This document shows positions 63,228 to 64,000 of a stretch of DNA of 64,000 nucleotides, piece by piece (position 1 is the stretch's first letter; each line of letters begins with the position of its first letter). Both the position numbers and the translations under genes were made by a program. The stretch is from positions 1 to 64,000 of the forward strand of contig CP150563.1 of the NCBI GenBank assembly GCA_049487715.1. The letters are read 5' to 3'. The notes under the pieces were generated by a model that worked only from the letters and a program-made list of their open reading frames with translations, searched no databases and had not been told where the DNA came from. The DNA is from Pycnococcus provasolii (taxonomy: Eukaryota > Chlorophyta > Pseudoscourfieldiophyceae > Pseudoscourfieldiales).

Positions 63228-64000
63228 ATGGTGCCGGCCGCAGGATCGCACAAAAGGCTGCGCACAGAAGGAGAGAACAACGCTCAGAACGGAAGCTCAG
63301 CACACAGAAGAGAGGAGGACGACCTCGATGAGAAAAAGCGAAAGCAGCAAGAGCCGCTCGAAGACGTCGTGAGACGGGTCGTGAGACAGGAAATTGTCGC
63401 GGCGTGCAGAGCCACGCCGAACGCATCGGCGGATGAACACACAAAGGCACTCAAGGAGCTCATTCTCAAGGAGGTTTGCAACGCCGTGGTTGTCGCGTTC
63501 GGCAGCCAGTCTGGTGGAATGGCGCCCGCTGCTTTAGTCAAGGTGGAGACGAAGTTCAAGCTAGGCTTTGCCAACAAACTGCGAGACAACATCTACGCGG
63601 TGCACAAGACGGACAGCAAGCTCACCGCCGAGGGAGACAAGCCGCTTGTCGTCAACGTGACAACCTTGGACGGCAAGACGACGAGCGAGCTCGACGGCAT
63701 GGAAGTCGAGGCGGTTCTCATGCACTCGAGTACGGTGAACGGCGCGGAGGGCGAGCTCGCGTTGGCCAAGCCGCGCAAGAATAACATGCCCCAGCTCATC
63801 CAAGGCAACAACACCGCCACCGTTGTGAACGGACGCGCGGAGTTCAAGGACCACATGCGCGTGCAGGACAACTCGAGCAACTACCCCGGAGGTAAGTTCG
63901 TGCTCGAGATACGCCCCGTGGGCAAGGGCGAGGGTGTCAACGGACACCCACCTGGATACGTGGCGAGCGCGCGCACGGAGCCGTTCAAAGTCAAGAGCAG
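63228..64000 (+). CDS. CBP60-family protein, copy B (runs off the window)
   Basis: Starts ATG 63228 (MVPAAGSHKRLRTEGENNAQ) and stays open to the window end, so it is partial (257 residues seen). Core blocks match copy A and plant CBP60s: FKLGFANKLRDNIYAVHKTDSK, EGDKPLVVNVTTLDG, MEVEAVLMHSS, RVQDNSSNYPGGKFVLEIRP and ARTEPFKVKS at the edge. The N-terminus has a bipartite basic nuclear-signal-like pair (KRLR and KKRK). The core aligns with copy A but the flanks do not. Copy A lies 4.7 kb upstream on the same strand, with two unrelated genes between. Confidence 0.78.
   Translation, partial: MVPAAGSHKRLRTEGENNAQNGSSAHRREEDDLDEKKRKQQEPLEDVVRRVVRQEIVAACRATPNASADEHTKALKELILKEVCNAVVVAFGSQSGGMAPAALVKVETKFKLGFANKLRDNIYAVHKTDSKLTAEGDKPLVVNVTTLDGKTTSELDGMEVEAVLMHSSTVNGAEGELALAKPRKNNMPQLIQGNNTATVVNGRAEFKDHMRVQDNSSNYPGGKFVLEIRPVGKGEGVNGHPPGYVASARTEPFKVKS

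Noticed and set aside
1-64000. tRNA and rRNA genes
   Set aside because: I saw no cloverleaf with conserved GTTCRA-type T-arm and no rRNA core sequence. A covariance-model scan would be needed to exclude a tRNA firmly.

Overview
This window is one physical end of a nuclear chromosome of a photosynthetic eukaryote. It opens with a perfect array of the C-rich telomere strand (repeat TTAGGG on the G strand). It then carries about 32 closely packed, mostly intron-free protein genes. Gene content points to a plastid-bearing cell, most likely a small green-lineage alga: a nuclear-encoded plastid ribosomal protein uS13, a DUF3531 protein, a Ycf21/DUF98-like protein, a plastid TPR membrane protein, plant-type CBP60 calmodulin-binding proteins, an AP2/ERF-like factor and an ethanolamine-phosphate cytidylyltransferase. 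SHIPPO-type and RPxSA-motif proteins hint at a flagellum or a microtubule cytoskeleton. The lineage is inferred; no species is claimed.

Layout. 1-2573: telomere, arrays of alternating telomere-variant hexamers, a duplicated boundary module and a fragment of a DNA cytosine methyltransferase-like ORF. 2574-13369: two low-complexity proteins, a mitochondrial iron alcohol dehydrogenase/transhydrogenase, a Na+/H+ exchanger and an SMP-like lipid-transfer protein. 13870-21000: a long coiled-coil protein, the cytidylyltransferase, a p31comet homologue, a VOC protein and an Orai-like channel. 21305-31000: a KCC-type cation-chloride cotransporter, then plastid proteins and a three-exon TPR-like gene. 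31479-43858: a glycine-rich protein, a plastid TPR protein, an amidase, a peroxiredoxin, an F-box protein, a small two-exon gene and a SHIPPO-repeat protein. 44300-46850: a transposon island with a TIR element (possible MITE) and a deleted Copia element whose LTRs look identical. 47115-64000: a DDX52/Rok1-like helicase, an AP2-like factor, small membrane proteins, a PH-domain protein, a GDPD-like enzyme, two CBP60 paralogues, an IST1 protein and an unusual Kir-channel/GST fusion.

The standout is the fusion at 60151-62331. It joins an inward-rectifier (Kir) potassium-channel fold, whose selectivity filter is lost, to a DHAR/CLIC-like glutathione-transferase domain. Other points of interest are telomere-type repeats placed repeatedly in promoter gaps, a near-invariant GTAC[G/C] splice donor in the four introns I could reconstruct, and the pair of CBP60 genes near the telomere. 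The genes are functionally mixed and are not operons. Many pairs are divergent, sharing 120-650 bp upstream gaps, or convergent with 50-130 bp between stops. Starts were chosen as the first ATG in good context at the edge of conserved or plausible sequence; some proteins may be longer or shorter than given.
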